Shown here: in pieces, positions 21,309 to 32,295 of the stretch | How positions within the stretch are numbered: position 1 is the stretch's first letter | How the letters are laid out: each line of letters begins with the position of its first letter | Source: Ophiocordyceps camponoti-saundersi (nom. inval.) | Lineage: Eukaryota; Ascomycota; Sordariomycetes; Hypocreales; Ophiocordycipitaceae | Length of the DNA: 64,000 bases | Assembly (NCBI GenBank): GCA_003339415.1 | Contig: PDHQ01000082.1 | Span: forward strand, 1-64,000 | Direction of reading: 5' to 3' | The notes under the pieces: generated by a model | The model's database searches: none | Told to the model about the DNA's origin: nothing | What the model saw: the letters and a program-made list of their open reading frames with translations, nothing else | Translations under genes and position numbers: made by a program

Positions 21309-22808
21309 ATGGACACCGACGTAGCCTCTAAAAAGGGCAGCAAGCGTGCTGCCGAAGACGACAGCCAGGATGACCTGCCGCAGCCATACAACGCCAAGTC
21401 GCTGCAGCCGGCGAAGCGACGAGCAGTATCGCCTTCGGACCAACCGCCGCGTAAGTTGAAGAGACCCGGTGCTCGGGCGCGCATCTCAGAGGCAGAGCGT
21501 GAGGCCATCCGCCAGCGTCAGCTCGAGCGAGACAAGGCGGCGGCCGAGGCGGAAGCGGCAGCAGAATTGCATCAGGCGCGGGTTCGAGGCGTCCACGACG
21601 TCGTACGGCAGCACTACAACAGCGTCCCAGAGCGTGGACGTGACTGGCGCACGCGCGATAGCAAGATCAAGGGTCTGCGCGTCTTCAACAATTGGGTCAA
21701 GAGCTGCATCATCCAGCGCTTCTCGCCCGATGAGGACCACACGCCCGGCTCGAGAGATTTTGGCCGCTCTGCTGGCAAGGAGCTTCTCGTTCTCGACATT
21801 GGGTGCGGGAAAGGTGGTGATCTTAGTAAGTGGCAGCAGGCGCCTCAACCTATCCAGCTGTATGTCGGCCTCGACCCGGCAGACGTTAGCATCGAGCAGG
21901 CTAGAGATCGCTACCGTAACCTCTCTTCTCGCGCCGGTCGCGGACACGGTGGTCGGCGGCCGCCATCGCAGCAGCAGCGTCTTTTCGACGCCCGCTTTCA
22001 CGTCAAGGACTGCTACGGCGAGTCTATCGAGGACGTCGAGATCATCCGCCAGGTCGGCTTCGACCCGTCGTCGATGAACCGTCGCGGCTTCGACGTCGTC
22101 AGCATGATGTTCTCCATGCATTACGCTTTCGAGACCGAGGCGCGTGCCCGAACCATGCTGCGTAACGTGGCCGGCGCCCTCAAGAAAGGCGGCCGCTTCA
22201 TCGGCTGCATCCCCAATTCGGACGTCCTCGGCGAACGCGTCCGTCGCTTCAACGAAAAAGCCGCCGCCAAACGCAACAAGACTGAAGGGAGCACCGCCTC
22301 AAAAGCTGAAGCAGCAGCAGCAGCAGCAACCTCAGCCGCGGCCGAACCCTCTACCTCCCCCTCAACTCCTCCCCCACCAGCAGCAAGCTCCCCCCAAGAA
22401 GAAGAAGCCGAAGACGGCGAACTAGAAGAGGGCGAGGCCGAACCGACGGCCGAGTGGGGAAACTCCATCTACCGCGTCCGCTTCCCGGGAAAGACGCCCG
22501 ACGACGGCGCGTTCCGCCCCGCCTTTGGCTGGAAGTACAACTTCTTCCTCGACGAGGCCGTCGAGGAGGTGCCCGAGTACGTCGTCCCCTGGGGCGCCTT
22601 CCGCGCCCTCGCCGAAGACTTCAACCTCGAGCTTCAGTTCCACCGCACCTTTCCGGAGATCTGGGAGACGGAGAAGGATGACCCGGAGCTAGGTCCCCTC
22701 AGCGAGCGCATGGGCGTCAGGGAGAGGGGCGGAGGACGCTTGCTCGTATCGGACGAGGAGATGGAGGCTGCCAGCTTCTACATTGGTTTCTGCTTTTACA
22801 AGGTTTGA
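21309..22808 (+). CDS. abd1: mRNA cap guanine-N7 methyltransferase (Abd1/RNMT)
   Basis: Single exon, 499 residues from the ATG at 21309; an upstream in-frame extension lacks an ATG. The enzyme adds the N7 methyl group to the GpppN cap using S-adenosylmethionine in the nucleus. Basic, disordered N-terminus (1-95). Catalytic core: FNNWVKSCIIQ, SAM motif ELLVLDIGCGKGGDLSKW (about 158-175), YVGLDPADVSIEQARDRY, FHVKDCYGESI, FDVVSMMFSMHYAFE (cap-guanine pocket region) and GGRFIGCIPNSDVL. A low-complexity acidic insert (about 320-380, Ala/Ser/Pro then Glu-rich) separates the core from the final part YRVRFPG...WKYNFFLDEAVEEVPEYVVPW, an insert position common in fungal Abd1. Ends SFYIGFCFYKV. Confidence 0.95.
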   Translation: MDTDVASKKGSKRAAEDDSQDDLPQPYNAKSLQPAKRRAVSPSDQPPRKLKRPGARARISEAEREAIRQRQLERDKAAAEAEAAAELHQARVRGVHDVVRQHYNSVPERGRDWRTRDSKIKGLRVFNNWVKSCIIQRFSPDEDHTPGSRDFGRSAGKELLVLDIGCGKGGDLSKWQQAPQPIQLYVGLDPADVSIEQARDRYRNLSSRAGRGHGGRRPPSQQQRLFDARFHVKDCYGESIEDVEIIRQVGFDPSSMNRRGFDVVSMMFSMHYAFETEARARTMLRNVAGALKKGGRFIGCIPNSDVLGERVRRFNEKAAAKRNKTEGSTASKAEAAAAAATSAAAEPSTSPSTPPPPAASSPQEEEAEDGELEEGEAEPTAEWGNSIYRVRFPGKTPDDGAFRPAFGWKYNFFLDEAVEEVPEYVVPWGAFRALAEDFNLELQFHRTFPEIWETEKDDPELGPLSERMGVRERGGGRLLVSDEEMEAASFYIGFCFYKV

Positions 22809-22880
22809 ATCTTTTTATTTATCTTCATTCTAATTATGACTACTTTCAGACCTCTATTAAAAAGCCTTCATGATTTAATA

Positions 22881-23040
22881 GCAGGCGTCTAAATTCCTTG
22901 AGATTTTCCCCTGCCAATGCCGGCACAGACGTATGAGGCGGCGGCGCCACCGGCAACCGTAACGGTGGCGGCAGAAGCAATAGAAAAGAGACAGCAGGAA
23001 AAGTGACGATAGCTTCAAATATCAAGCATACGTTGAGACG
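22881..23040. mobile_element. Family B inverted-repeat element, left-end fragment
   Basis: Preceded by TA (22879-22880). The terminus reads GCAGGCGTCTAAATTCC, then ATTTTC and GCCGGCACAGACGTAT. Reverse-complementing the right end of the 58-kb copy gives the matching order GCAGGCATCCAAG, ATTTTCATTTGCCGG and GGCACAGACGTAT. The internal word AAAGTGACGATAGCTTCAAA at about 22999-23019 is also shared with the 58-kb copy. No right arm seen, so truncated. Confidence 0.6.
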
Positions 23041-23349
23041 CGAAAATTGTCTTTGGTCGCGAGTATTTCTTCTCCTTCATTATATGCAACATGGACGCGA
23101 CGTTTGACAATATTAAACAATGTTATACTTATATATACCTAATGTACTGGTAATCGCACGGGGAGTTGGGTATCATAAATCGGCTGCTACCAAATCCTAG
23201 CCTCATCCAGCACCTTTTCCTTCTCCTTCTTCTTCTACTTCTTCCTCCTCCTCTTCAGTCTTGGGAAGAGCGCACCTCCTCCGACGATATGCAAAGAAAA
23301 ATAAGGGAAAAATCGACGACGACGAGAAACAAAGCGGACCCTCGAGCCG

Positions 23350-25304
23350 TCAGGGACCGTTCGCCGTCCTTCGCCAGATGATAAACGCCGCAAAGGCAGC
23401 GCAGGCCGTCGCGCCGAGCGTCAGATAGAGGTTCGTCCTGTCAGGCCCGTCATCCTCCGTCTTTGGGAAGCCGAGGCTGGGATTGGTGGCCGTCTCGGCC
23501 AAGTTGACAAAGAGCTCGCTGATGCCGCCCCAGGTGACGCTGACGTGCAGGGGTGTGTTCATGTTGAGCGACGAGGTGTACTGGTCGGGCTGGAGCTCGC
23601 TCCGCTGCGTCGTCTTGTCCTTGTCCGCCTTGAGAGCGGTGTAGACGGACGGGAGCTCATCGAGATGAGGGTACTTGGACCGCGTACTTGTGATGTGAGA
23701 GAAGGAGTCTGGGTCAGACGAGTCGTAGGTGTAGCATATCAGATCGCATGCCTGCAGCTTCGACTGGTTCTCCAGAATGGCCGGCTCGAGCTCGCCAAGC
23801 TCCTCCAGTATCAGGTATACCTGTTTGCCACCGGGAAGCTCGACGCTATTAACCGCCCGTCGGGGCTTGATGGTGGGGTGATAGAGGCCTTCCCAGGGGC
23901 GGTTGAGGAACGCGTCGAGGAGAGACGATTTACCGGCGCCAGACGCACCGACCAAATAGCATAAAACGACGTTTCTCTCGACCCGACCTGGGCGCCTCCT
24001 CCTCTTACGCGACTTTGTAATCTTGAGGGCCGAGGTGATGGCATCCTTTGGATTCGCCGGCTCGAAGCCAAGATAGGCAAGATACTCCACAGTCGTCTTG
24101 GGCTCGAGAAAGGTCGTCATACTCCACTGCGCCAACCAGCCCTGTAGGGTGACGTAACCAGCTTCGTTTCTAACAGTGGACGACGGAAAGGCAGAATCGG
24201 CCCACGAGGCCGGTAGGCCAGGGGTCGGGGAGAACAAGGCCTCGAGCTCCTGGTCATTCAGCCCGCCATCGTTGTCCTTGTCGAAGAGGAGGAACATGTC
24301 GACGAAGAAGCGATAACCGGCGGGGCTCAGCTCAGCCGACGAATACTCGGGTACATCAAACTTGGGATGAAGGAACTTATCCTCGAGGCTCAAGCTGTCA
24401 GTATAACGATACTTGCGTAGGATGATCCATATCGTCTCGTGCCTCCCTTTCTCGGCGTATATCTTGTTGAGCTGGAGGAAGCCGGAGCGATCGACACCTC
24501 TGTCCATGTTGACGTTGTGCAGCGACTTTGAGATTGACAGCTTGATATTGTCGAGGTCGTCACTCGTGAGGGGCTTGTCGAAGCAGCGGGCCTGAAAGTC
24601 ACGCATCTCCTGATCGTTGAGATAGCCGTCCTGATCCTTGTCGCAAAGGAAGAAGACGCGGGTCAGGGCGGCGACGCATGCAGGTTTGAGATGGCCCTCC
24701 TTGTAGTCGAAGAGGGGGGCGATGGGATGGGTCACGGCCTTTTGACAGAGGAAGAAGACCTCGTTCACATTGCGGTGCTCGCGGGCACTGGTACGGATGC
24801 ACGAGTCGATCTCGCGGAACTCGGCCATGACGGGTAGCATCTCCTCCTCGACGACCTGAGGCGTGTTGACTTGACCGGCGAGGTCCGACTTGTTTGCGCA
24901 AAGAACGACGGGAACATTGACGCCGAGCGAGCGAAAGTAGGGCATCCAGAAGAGGGCGACCCTCTCGTAGCTGTAGTGGTCGGCATATACTAACAGGATG
25001 ACATTGCTCTTACGAATCTCCTTGCGTAGGGTGGTGCGGTCCTGGGGACGAGCCGAGGTGTCGACGATGGTAGTGGTGACGTTCTCGGGGGTGCCGATAC
25101 TCGGAGGGATGGTGATTTGGGGCAGAACCGCCTGGATCTTGTTGCTCATGAATTGGTCCTTGACGAGCGAGGCAATGAGGCTGGACTTGCCAGTGCTCTC
25201 GTCGCCACAGACACAGACACGGACTAGTCATGGATTGAGGTCAGAGGCATGACGACCATGATACCACAACATAAAGGGGTCCCTTTTTGCTTACCTGTAG
25301 TCAT
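23350..25304 (-). CDS. gem1: Mitochondrial Rho GTPase Miro (Gem1)
   Basis: Exons 25304-25295 (10 nt) and 25223-23350; 71-nt intron (donor GTAAGC, branch CTGAC, acceptor ACTAG); 627 residues, the family size. Miro sits in the outer mitochondrial membrane and controls mitochondrial shape, inheritance and, in fungi, ER-mitochondria contacts. The splice gives [20 protein letters not shown] with the P-loop at 10-18. DTSA stands where most small GTPases have DTAG. Domains follow in family order: N-terminal GTPase with CANKSD, EF-hands [12 protein letters not shown] (about 194) and [12 protein letters not shown] (about 314), second GTPase with [15 protein letters not shown] (about 429), and a C-terminal membrane anchor ([15 protein letters not shown], about 602-618) with a short basic tail. 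Very secure. Confidence 0.96.
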
Positions 25305-26375
25305 GCTGGGCTGGATTGGGTTGGGAAGAAGCTATGGGTGAGATTCTGAGAGGTGGTGATACGACTTTAGCAGCTGGCCATGTTCTCGGCTGCTTCCGAG
25401 GATGCGGCGTCGAGGACGAAGAGAGAAAGAAGGAGCTCTAGAGAGAGGATGTGTGTGTGTGTGAGAGAGAGATGGGAGAGTAGAAGAGTATGAGAGAGAG
25501 TGTGTGTGTGTAGGTAGTGACAGAGAGAGATGGAGAGAGGAGAGGGGACGGGGAGGAGTGCATGTGTGTAGTAATTGCTTAGCAAAAAGCCATACAAGCT
25601 ACTAGGTCATCTGCTATGTCGAGACTCGATTGGAGCGCCCGTCATTTGTGGGTGCGCTGTCGATCTTTACTTACCTACATATGTACACCCTTGCTTAGTA
25701 ACACTGCAGGAATAGCCAATAACAAACTCCGCCGGCTGTTCTTAGGATCCTGTCTGTAGGCGGGGTGGCGTGTTTACTTTCATCCTGTTAGAAGGACTTC
25801 TCCATTGCACCAAAAGTTGAGGCACCCCAGTGACCAATGGGTGCTTTTGATTTGGGCTGATTCAGCCATTTATGCTCTGAGCTGTCGTTTCTGGCAGCTA
25901 CCTAGGTATGTATGTCAAGACTCGAATGCAGCGCCCGTCATTTGTGGGTGCGCTGTCGATCTTTACACCCATCCTTGCTTAGTAACACGGTAGGAGTACG
26001 GACGTAGCCAATAACAAACTGCGACGGCTGTTCTCGGGATCCTTTAGGCGGGGCGGCGTGTTTACTTTCATCCCTCTCTCCCAATTTCGACCCATCAATA
26101 TCATCCAACCAGCCTTGACAACCAAGATGTAACTTGTAAGTGGTACGAGACATCAAGGAAAACAGGCGATAAACATTGAGCCTCATGCTCCAAGTTGGAG
26201 GTAATTATAACCCGTCTCCATCGTTATCCGATAAGGCCTAGTACCCCACACGGGCCACAGCCGCCTCCATACACACACACACACACGCCTCTGCAAACCT
26301 ACCAACCTAAACTCCACTCGCGCCGACATCGCCTCAAGCAGTCAATTCTCGCCCGCATTCGCGCGCAGAGCCAAC
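25305..26375. promoter_or_regulatory. Divergent gem1/creC intergenic region with a duplicated block
   Basis: A GA/GT microsatellite-rich stretch lies next to gem1 (about 25430-25550). Then come two copies of a 165-bp block, at 25615-25786 and 25911-26074, each containing GCGCCCGTCATTTGTGGGTGCGCTGTCGATC-like sequence, TTGCTTAGTAACAC, GCCAATAACAAACT and GGCGTGTTTACTTTCATCC. GCCAAT is a CCAAT-box core, present once per copy. Confidence 0.7.
25615..26074 (+). repeat. Direct repeat pair upstream of creC
   Basis: Copy 1 at about 25615-25786, copy 2 at about 25911-26074, same orientation, offset 296 bp, separated by 124 bp. Identity is high (GCCCGTCATTTGTGGGTGCG and CTGTCGATCTTTAC are exact), with small indels around the middle. 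No terminal inverted repeats or coding frame in the unit. Confidence 0.85.
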
Positions 26376-28623
26376 ATGTTGTACGTCTATCCTGTCCTCG
26401 CCGTCCCGTCATAAAGTCCACTGACATAAGGTAATTCAGCGTGCTTCCTCCACCCCCGCGGTATCCTTCCGGCGGGCCCTATCACTCCAGCGGGCTCACC
26501 GGCATCGTTCCCATGATCGAGACCAACAACACCTTGTCGAACCCTACCGGCCCCGAATGGCAGTTCCTGGTCGGCGAAGGCGAGCTGCCCAGCCGTCTGC
26601 CCCTCGCGAACCCCGCTGACTCTGCTCAGGGACCTACGTCCTGAAGGAGGACCTACACCTTGCTACGCCTCCGCCCCATCCCTCCGAGGCCCCGATCGTG
26701 AATCCGAACCCCTTGGCGACGAACCGGCAACCGGCTACGGCCGGCACCAAGATATCCCTCGTCAGCCTTGATATGCGCCCCCAGCCGTTCACCTACAGAG
26801 GCCCGGCAGAGCGCACGTTATCCCTCGAAGAACATTCCAACGATGCCCGAAACTCCAACGAAGGCGGTTTGAGCAGCGAAGATGGGCGGGCCGGATCCAA
26901 CAGCGACGCGCTGACTGCTTCAGTCACAATGGGCTCCGCCCCGGCATTTGGCGAGGGAAACGCTTTACTGGCGCCTGCGACTTCCCGGGATGCAAACAAG
27001 CGAAAGAAGCCCAAGAACAACGTGACCAAGAGCAATTCGTCTTTCATCTCGCGCGTCATCGTCAACGAGAGTCTGTCCAGACGGCTGACGGATCGGCCGG
27101 CCGATGGCGTCTTTGCTTTCGCCAATGTCAATCGCGCCTTCCAATGGTTGGACCTCTCGTCTCCTTGCAAGGTGCGTCGGGCGCACTGTCGAACAAGGAC
27201 AACCGATTGGCTAACCCCGAGATTTCCCGCAGCAAGAATACTTGACCAAGATACTCTTCACCAAGGCGCACTGCTTGTGCCACGACGTGAACAAGGCGAC
27301 CAAGAGCGCATCACATATGGACGTCATCATGGGCTTCTCCACCGGTGAAATCATCTGGTGGGAGCCCATGTCTCAGCGTTATACGCGCCTCAACAAGAAT
27401 GTGGGTTTGCGGTCCGCCGCTCCTCTGACGCGACTGACAGGCGTAGGGTGTCATCAACAGCACTCCAGTCTCGGAAATCATGTGGATTCCCGGCTCGGAG
27501 AACCTATTTCTTGCCTCGCACATGGATGGCTCTCTCGTCGTCTACGACAAGGAAAAGGACGACTCGCAGTTCAACCCCGAGGAGGAGGCGTCTAGCGCAA
27601 ATTGTAGCGACGCCGGTGAAGCGCCCAGCACACATGGCATTAGAATTCAAATTCAAAAGTCGGTTCACTCGAGAAACCAGAAGACTAATCCGGTGGCGGC
27701 GTGGAAGCTCTCCCATCAAAGAATCAACGCGTTCGCCTTTTCGCCCGACAACCGGCATCTGGCCGTCGTCAGCGAGGACGGGACGCTACGCATCATCGAC
27801 TACCTCAAAGAAGAGTTGGTCGTCAGCCAAAACACTGTTCGCCCCACCGGCTGACTCCTATACAGGCTGTTGCATCTCTTCAACTCGTATTACGGCGGGC
27901 TGACTTGCGTCTGCTGGACGCCTGATGGTAAATACGTCTTGACCGGAGGGCAGGACGACCTCATCTCCATCTGGTCGTTGGCCGACTCGGCGCTGGTGGC
28001 CAGGTGTCAGGGCCACCAGTCATGGGTGGCAGGGCTGGCATTCGACCCCTGGCGTTGCGATGATCGAAATTACCGGTTCGGGAGCGTCGGGGAGGACGGA
28101 CGACTGTGCCTATGGGATTTCGGGGTCGGCATGCTGCACCGGCCGAGGGTGAGTGGAGCTTCCCGATATTATCGGAGGTCGGACGGAGGACTAACGCGGG
28201 GCGCAGAACTCGGCACGGCAACGGTCTTCCATGTGCTTGCCATCCGGAATGCCGTTGCGAACCGACTCTGCCAGTCTTTTGGGCGCTTGGGTACGCTCCA
28301 GCTCGGGCTTGGATGACGACTACGATGGCGACGGCAAGTTTCACAAGGTCGAGCCCCGAGCGCGGATACCCATGCTGCCACCGGTTCTGGTAAGAATTTC
28401 ACTGGCCGTTGGAGGCACAGAGGCTAAAGAATGGGCAAAAGACGACGGTAATTGACACGCACCCTGCATGCTGGTTGGCGTTTACCGAGGACGCCATACT
28501 GACGAGCTGCAAATCCGGTAAGTGAGGCCTTGACTTTGACATGTGCTTGGAGGATGCGGAACTGACGACGTCTCGACAGGCCACCTCAGGACGTGGAACA
28601 GACCCGGCAGGTCAGAAGAATGA
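26376..28623 (+). CDS. creC: CreC, WD40 partner of the CreB deubiquitinase in carbon catabolite repression
   Basis: Nine exons: 26376-26380, 26440-26579, 26630-27171, 27233-27400, 27447-27814, 27866-28148, 28207-28389, 28442-28517 and 28580-28623; 602 residues. In Aspergillus CreC binds and stabilises CreB (USP12/46-like) and is needed for CreA-mediated repression. The 5-nt first exon restores the fungal start [11 protein letters not shown]. The join [22 protein letters not shown] requires intron 2 to be GC-AG (26580-26629, GCGAGC..CTCAG, branch CTGAC). All other introns are GT-AG and 46-61 nt. WD repeats occupy about 200-600: [56 protein letters not shown] and HLRTWNRP at the end. A basic patch KRKKPKNN precedes the propeller. 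The acceptor of exon 8 is the least certain. Confidence 0.92.
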
Positions 28624-28832
28624 AGATGTTCACGGCACCATGACACAGAAAGGAAGCGGGATGGAAGCCGATGACTGGGCAGTGTCACCCATATGTTTGT
28701 ACATGCATGCATCCATCCATGCGTGGTATTATTATGAAGGCAGCCAGCCGCGATGGGCGCCAAAAAGGCTTTGTCAGGGAGGTCACGTGCTCTTTTACTT
28801 TTAGTCTTTTAGACAATTCATCGTCTTCTTCC

Positions 28833-28892
28833 CCCTCTGAAGGGCCCTCTGAAGGGCCCTCTGAAAGGCCCTCTGAAAGGCCCTCTGAAGGG
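28833..28892. repeat. 12-bp minisatellite, five units
   Basis: Five adjacent units of CCCTCTGAAGGG or CCCTCTGAAAGG (pattern G, G, A, A, G at the variable base). The unit is nearly palindromic. It translates as PSEG/PSER in one frame, explaining short Pro/Ser/Glu-rich frames on both strands. Confidence 0.9.
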
Positions 28893-29624
28893 GCTTTTTT
28901 CTTTCTTTCTTGTGTCGTGAGATGGTTACTTCCAAGGGCCTCAAGGCCTATGCTTACTATGTACATATTCCTGCAGTCAGGTGGGCGGGCCATCCAGCTG
29001 CCGGATAGAAGACGGATGAGATGTAGTCTAAGGGCCGAGGGAGAAGTGGGCATTATGTGACAGGACGGCGACTTTGAGAAACCGGTGTACAGCAGCGTTT
29101 GCTATGTAGCCTTGGTAGGTAGTTTGTCAGCGCTGTCTTTCCTGTTTCCCAGGGCCAAGCCTAGCCACACAAACCCAGGATAGATACCTAGAGCCTAGAG
29201 GTAGGCAGTCGTTATCATGAGGATCAGGATCAGGATCATATTCATCAGGCGTTGCCCCTTTCCTTCGGCTCAATAACACTGGAGGCGATCCCGTACACTA
29301 CAAGCATCTATCCGTACACGGCATCCATATACCTACATACATATGTCCTACATACATATGCACACAAATACTCTGCGGTAGGGATGCAAGTAGGTAGGTA
29401 TATATGTATGTACTTACAAATGTGTCTGTATGAAACGTACGATGACAGGTGAGCAGAAAAGAAGGTCGCACAGCAGGGGCAGGGTCCGTGGCTTGTGGAG
29501 GAGAGGAAAGCCGGTAGGGTAGCACAGGTGCCTGCGTGTCGGGAAGGACCAGCGACAGTTTCAGCTGCGGATGGGGTTTCCGATGTCTTTCAGTACCTGG
29601 TACGACGAGGAGGTTTGACAGACA

Positions 29625-29779
29625 GGGGGGGGGGGGGGGGGGGGTTTTGTGAAGAGGGGGGGATGTGTGTATATTTTTATGATTGTGTTTTATGCGGTAG
29701 AGGGAGGAAAGACCACAAAAAAGAAANNNNNNNNNNGGGGTTGTCTGCTGTGCTGTGCGGGGGGGGGGGGGGGGGGGGT

Positions 29780-29811
<32 letters not shown>
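29625..29811. other. Assembly gap (10 N) between long G homopolymers
   Basis: Ns occupy 29727-29736. A 20-G run ends at 29644, and a run of about 50 G, broken by one T, spans 29759-29811. A fixed 10-N block suggests a scaffold join of unknown true length. Sequence on either side is not coding. Confidence 0.95.
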
Positions 29812-30672
29812 CTTTGATGAAGCATGGAGTATGTCTGTATATCTGTATGCCTGTATTCTACTCCGTAGAGGTAGCCAAGCTCACATAGCCGAACGAAGGA
29901 ACTTTTTTGCTCATCCTTTTTGCTCAGCCCCCCTTCCCCCCCCCCCTTCGCCTCCGCTCCTCTTCCCTTTTGCCCCCCCTCCTTCCTTGTTGATCATCCT
30001 CTTTTTTTAGTTTCATCCTGATTCCTATCGACATGGATGAGCTATTATAGGTGACCCTATCGTACCCCGTACAACTCTAGGCACGGACGGTAAATGGCCG
30101 GAGGAGAAGGTGACGTTGCGACGCACGTGCCCTCCGAATAGGTGAAAGGAGGGTAGGTAGGTAGTAGGTTCTAGAGATTCTGGGTGTATGTATGTATGTA
30201 TGTACGGATTATGTAGGTAGCCTAAGGCAGGGAACGGGAGCTTTCCCACGTAGGTGGCTGTCAGCCTGCCAGTATGTTGTATGTTCGTCTGTAGGAGGTG
30301 GCCGCCATTACCACCCGTGAACGGAGAATTTTCGGCAACGAATAAGAGTTGAGCGTCATGAGTGCGGATACTCCCTACTTACATACTGCCTACCACTCAA
30401 CGCTCAGCAGGGAGAGAGAATGTCGAAGAGAAAGCTGCCTACCTATAACCTATTGTTAGATATTTGCTGTGTATGGAGGCAGTTAAGTTGGTTGGCAACC
30501 TGGGGAAATACAATGCTATCATGTGCAAGTATACATACACCTACGTAGCATGTATGCAGGTTGTACATAGATGTGCCGGGGCCGTACAACAGGACGAGGT
30601 AGGTAGGTAGGCATCACGTAGGAAGAGAAAAAGCCCCTTTTGAAGAGCATCCGTGTTTTAATACGGACGATA

Positions 30673-31247
30673 GAGGGCATCCCAATTCGTCGGAACTTCA
30701 TTTTGCCGGCGCCGGCGGGAGCGCATCCAAGTAGCCGTCAAGTTTCCGTACGGATAGTCGATACTGAGAATTTGTATGTATATATGGGCGAACAAGCCCG
30801 GCCTACTATAGCAGTATCTTTAGTACCTACGCTACTGCCTGAGCTATCATCACTCTTCCAAGATGGTACGATATACATGTACACAGTAAAGCAGGGTGTA
30901 TATGTACATACCTACCTACATACATATCCGTGCGCTTATCTCAGTTCGCTGTGTCGGAGAAGGATGGCCCCGTCACCTGACAGTCAAAGATGGCCTCAAA
31001 TGGCCATAAAAGAAGCAAAGCACAGAGGACCCATAGATGGGTAGTAAGGTTCCATTGTGTGTGTAAGTCTAAGAAAGGCCTCAATCCCCCGTCTGCGACT
31101 GAGGGATGTGTTAAGCTCAAGTATGACTAAGTCATATCATGTGACCATCCCATGCCATCAGTCGGCCAGGTACTCGACAGCTTCTTCAACATGAAAATCC
31201 CTGCCGGCGCCGGCAGAATGAAACTCCGACGTTGATTGGATGCTCTC
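30673..31247. mobile_element. Family B: complete 575-bp terminal-inverted-repeat element with TA target duplication
   Basis: Left terminus from 30673: GAGGGCATCCCAATTCGTCG, then GAACTTCATTTTGCCGGCGC and CGGCGGGA. The right terminus, read on the minus strand from 31247, is GAGAGCATCCAATCAACGTC, then GGAGTTTCATTCTGCCGGCG and CCGGCAGGGA. That makes inverted arms of about 50 bp with few differences. TA flanks both ends (30671-30672 and 31248-31249), as for Tc1/mariner/pogo-type insertions. Each arm contains the self-complementary CCGGCGCCGG. The interior has no convincing transposase frame, so this is a non-autonomous MITE-like copy. Confidence 0.82.
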
Positions 31248-31372
31248 TAGGTGTATCCGTGGACCGTGGGTATTAAAAATCTGGAAGCTCTAGAAAGGGG
31301 GCCAAGAGAAGAGAAATAGACGATGCAAAAGAATCGGATGGATGGATGGATGGATCGTATCAGCCTGGCGGC

Positions 31373-31373
<1 letters not shown>

Positions 31374-31407
<34 letters not shown>
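31374..31407. repeat. 34-bp C homopolymer
   Basis: Uninterrupted C run directly after a GGAT tandem repeat (about 31336-31355). Length is likely to be unreliable in the assembly. Confidence 0.9.
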
Positions 31408-31409
<2 letters not shown>

Positions 31410-32295
31410 AACAAGCTTCCGCATATTTCCTTTGCCGGCCGCATTGAGATTAGCCCCGGTGAAAGCAGTACCGGCTGGTATTTCTTGTTAAGATAAAGTA
31501 GCAACGCATGCGGCGACCCTACCGCGAATTTAAATCCCCCATACACACACAAGAAATATCTCTTGCGTCCGTGGTCCGACTCGGTGCTACTATGTATGTA
31601 CTAACGGCTTGGTGGTATCTGCTCTTTTTTTTCCTCCCCCTTCTCTCCCTGCTTTCACATACCTTTACTTGGCCCAATCGTCGTCGGTTTGGTTTTTTTC
31701 GCCCTCCCACCCTGCGTCCCGTCTCTTCGGGACCTGGACTTGACCTGTCGCGATAGAGGATTCCTGGGATCAAGGTTCTCTGCGGCAGTCTGCGCGAAAG
31801 CAATGTACCATTATCCATGTATGCATGTACATGCGTATTGGCACACCCACTCATTGTTCCAAGGGTGCATGCAGCCGATCCACTGAAAAGGACCCTTGAG
31901 AAATCCGCGGAACGGCTTCAAAGTCTATTGACCCTGAGGTATCCCTGCCGTACCCGACCCTAATGCTTGGCGGGCACAGATACCAGCCTCTACTCCGCGC
32001 GTCTACTCCTCTACTCCGTACCTCTGCTCCGTACCTCTGCCACTTCTCTTCGACAGCAGTATGTATGTACATGCATATCTCGGCAACAGGCGCAGGAGAG
32101 AGCGGTACATGTTGCCTCAGTCTCCACCGTTATCGGCCACCGTTAACAACAGAGTAGTATAGGTCGCCTTGCCTGAGATAATAAAGCCGACGGTCCCACT
32201 GCTTTCCATCCTCTTCCTCTCTCTCTCTCTCTCTCTCTCCCTCTCGATTTCTTCTCATCTCGTCCCTCTCTGCCAGCTTCTTCACCAAGCTGGCG

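Larger units (their letters stand above)
28624..32295. other. Gene-poor 3.7-kb interval
   Basis: Between creC and the arrestin gene I find no supportable gene. The content is low-complexity DNA: a 12-bp tandem repeat (28833-28892), TACATACATA/TAGGTAGG words, G tracts around an assembly gap (29625-29811), an intact 575-bp inverted-repeat element (30673-31247), a 34-C run (31374-31407) and a CT-rich leader (32217-32240). The long glycine and proline frames near 29300-30000 are translations of the G tracts. Confidence 0.6.

Noticed and set aside
29298..30010. Gly-rich and Pro-rich frames across the assembly gap
   Set aside because: Translations of G/C homopolymers and of the N block; not genes.
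30640..31044. 134-codon frame inside the 575-bp element as a transposase
   Set aside because: No DDE-type spacing or helix-turn-helix signature, and the frame begins outside the element; the copy looks non-autonomous.
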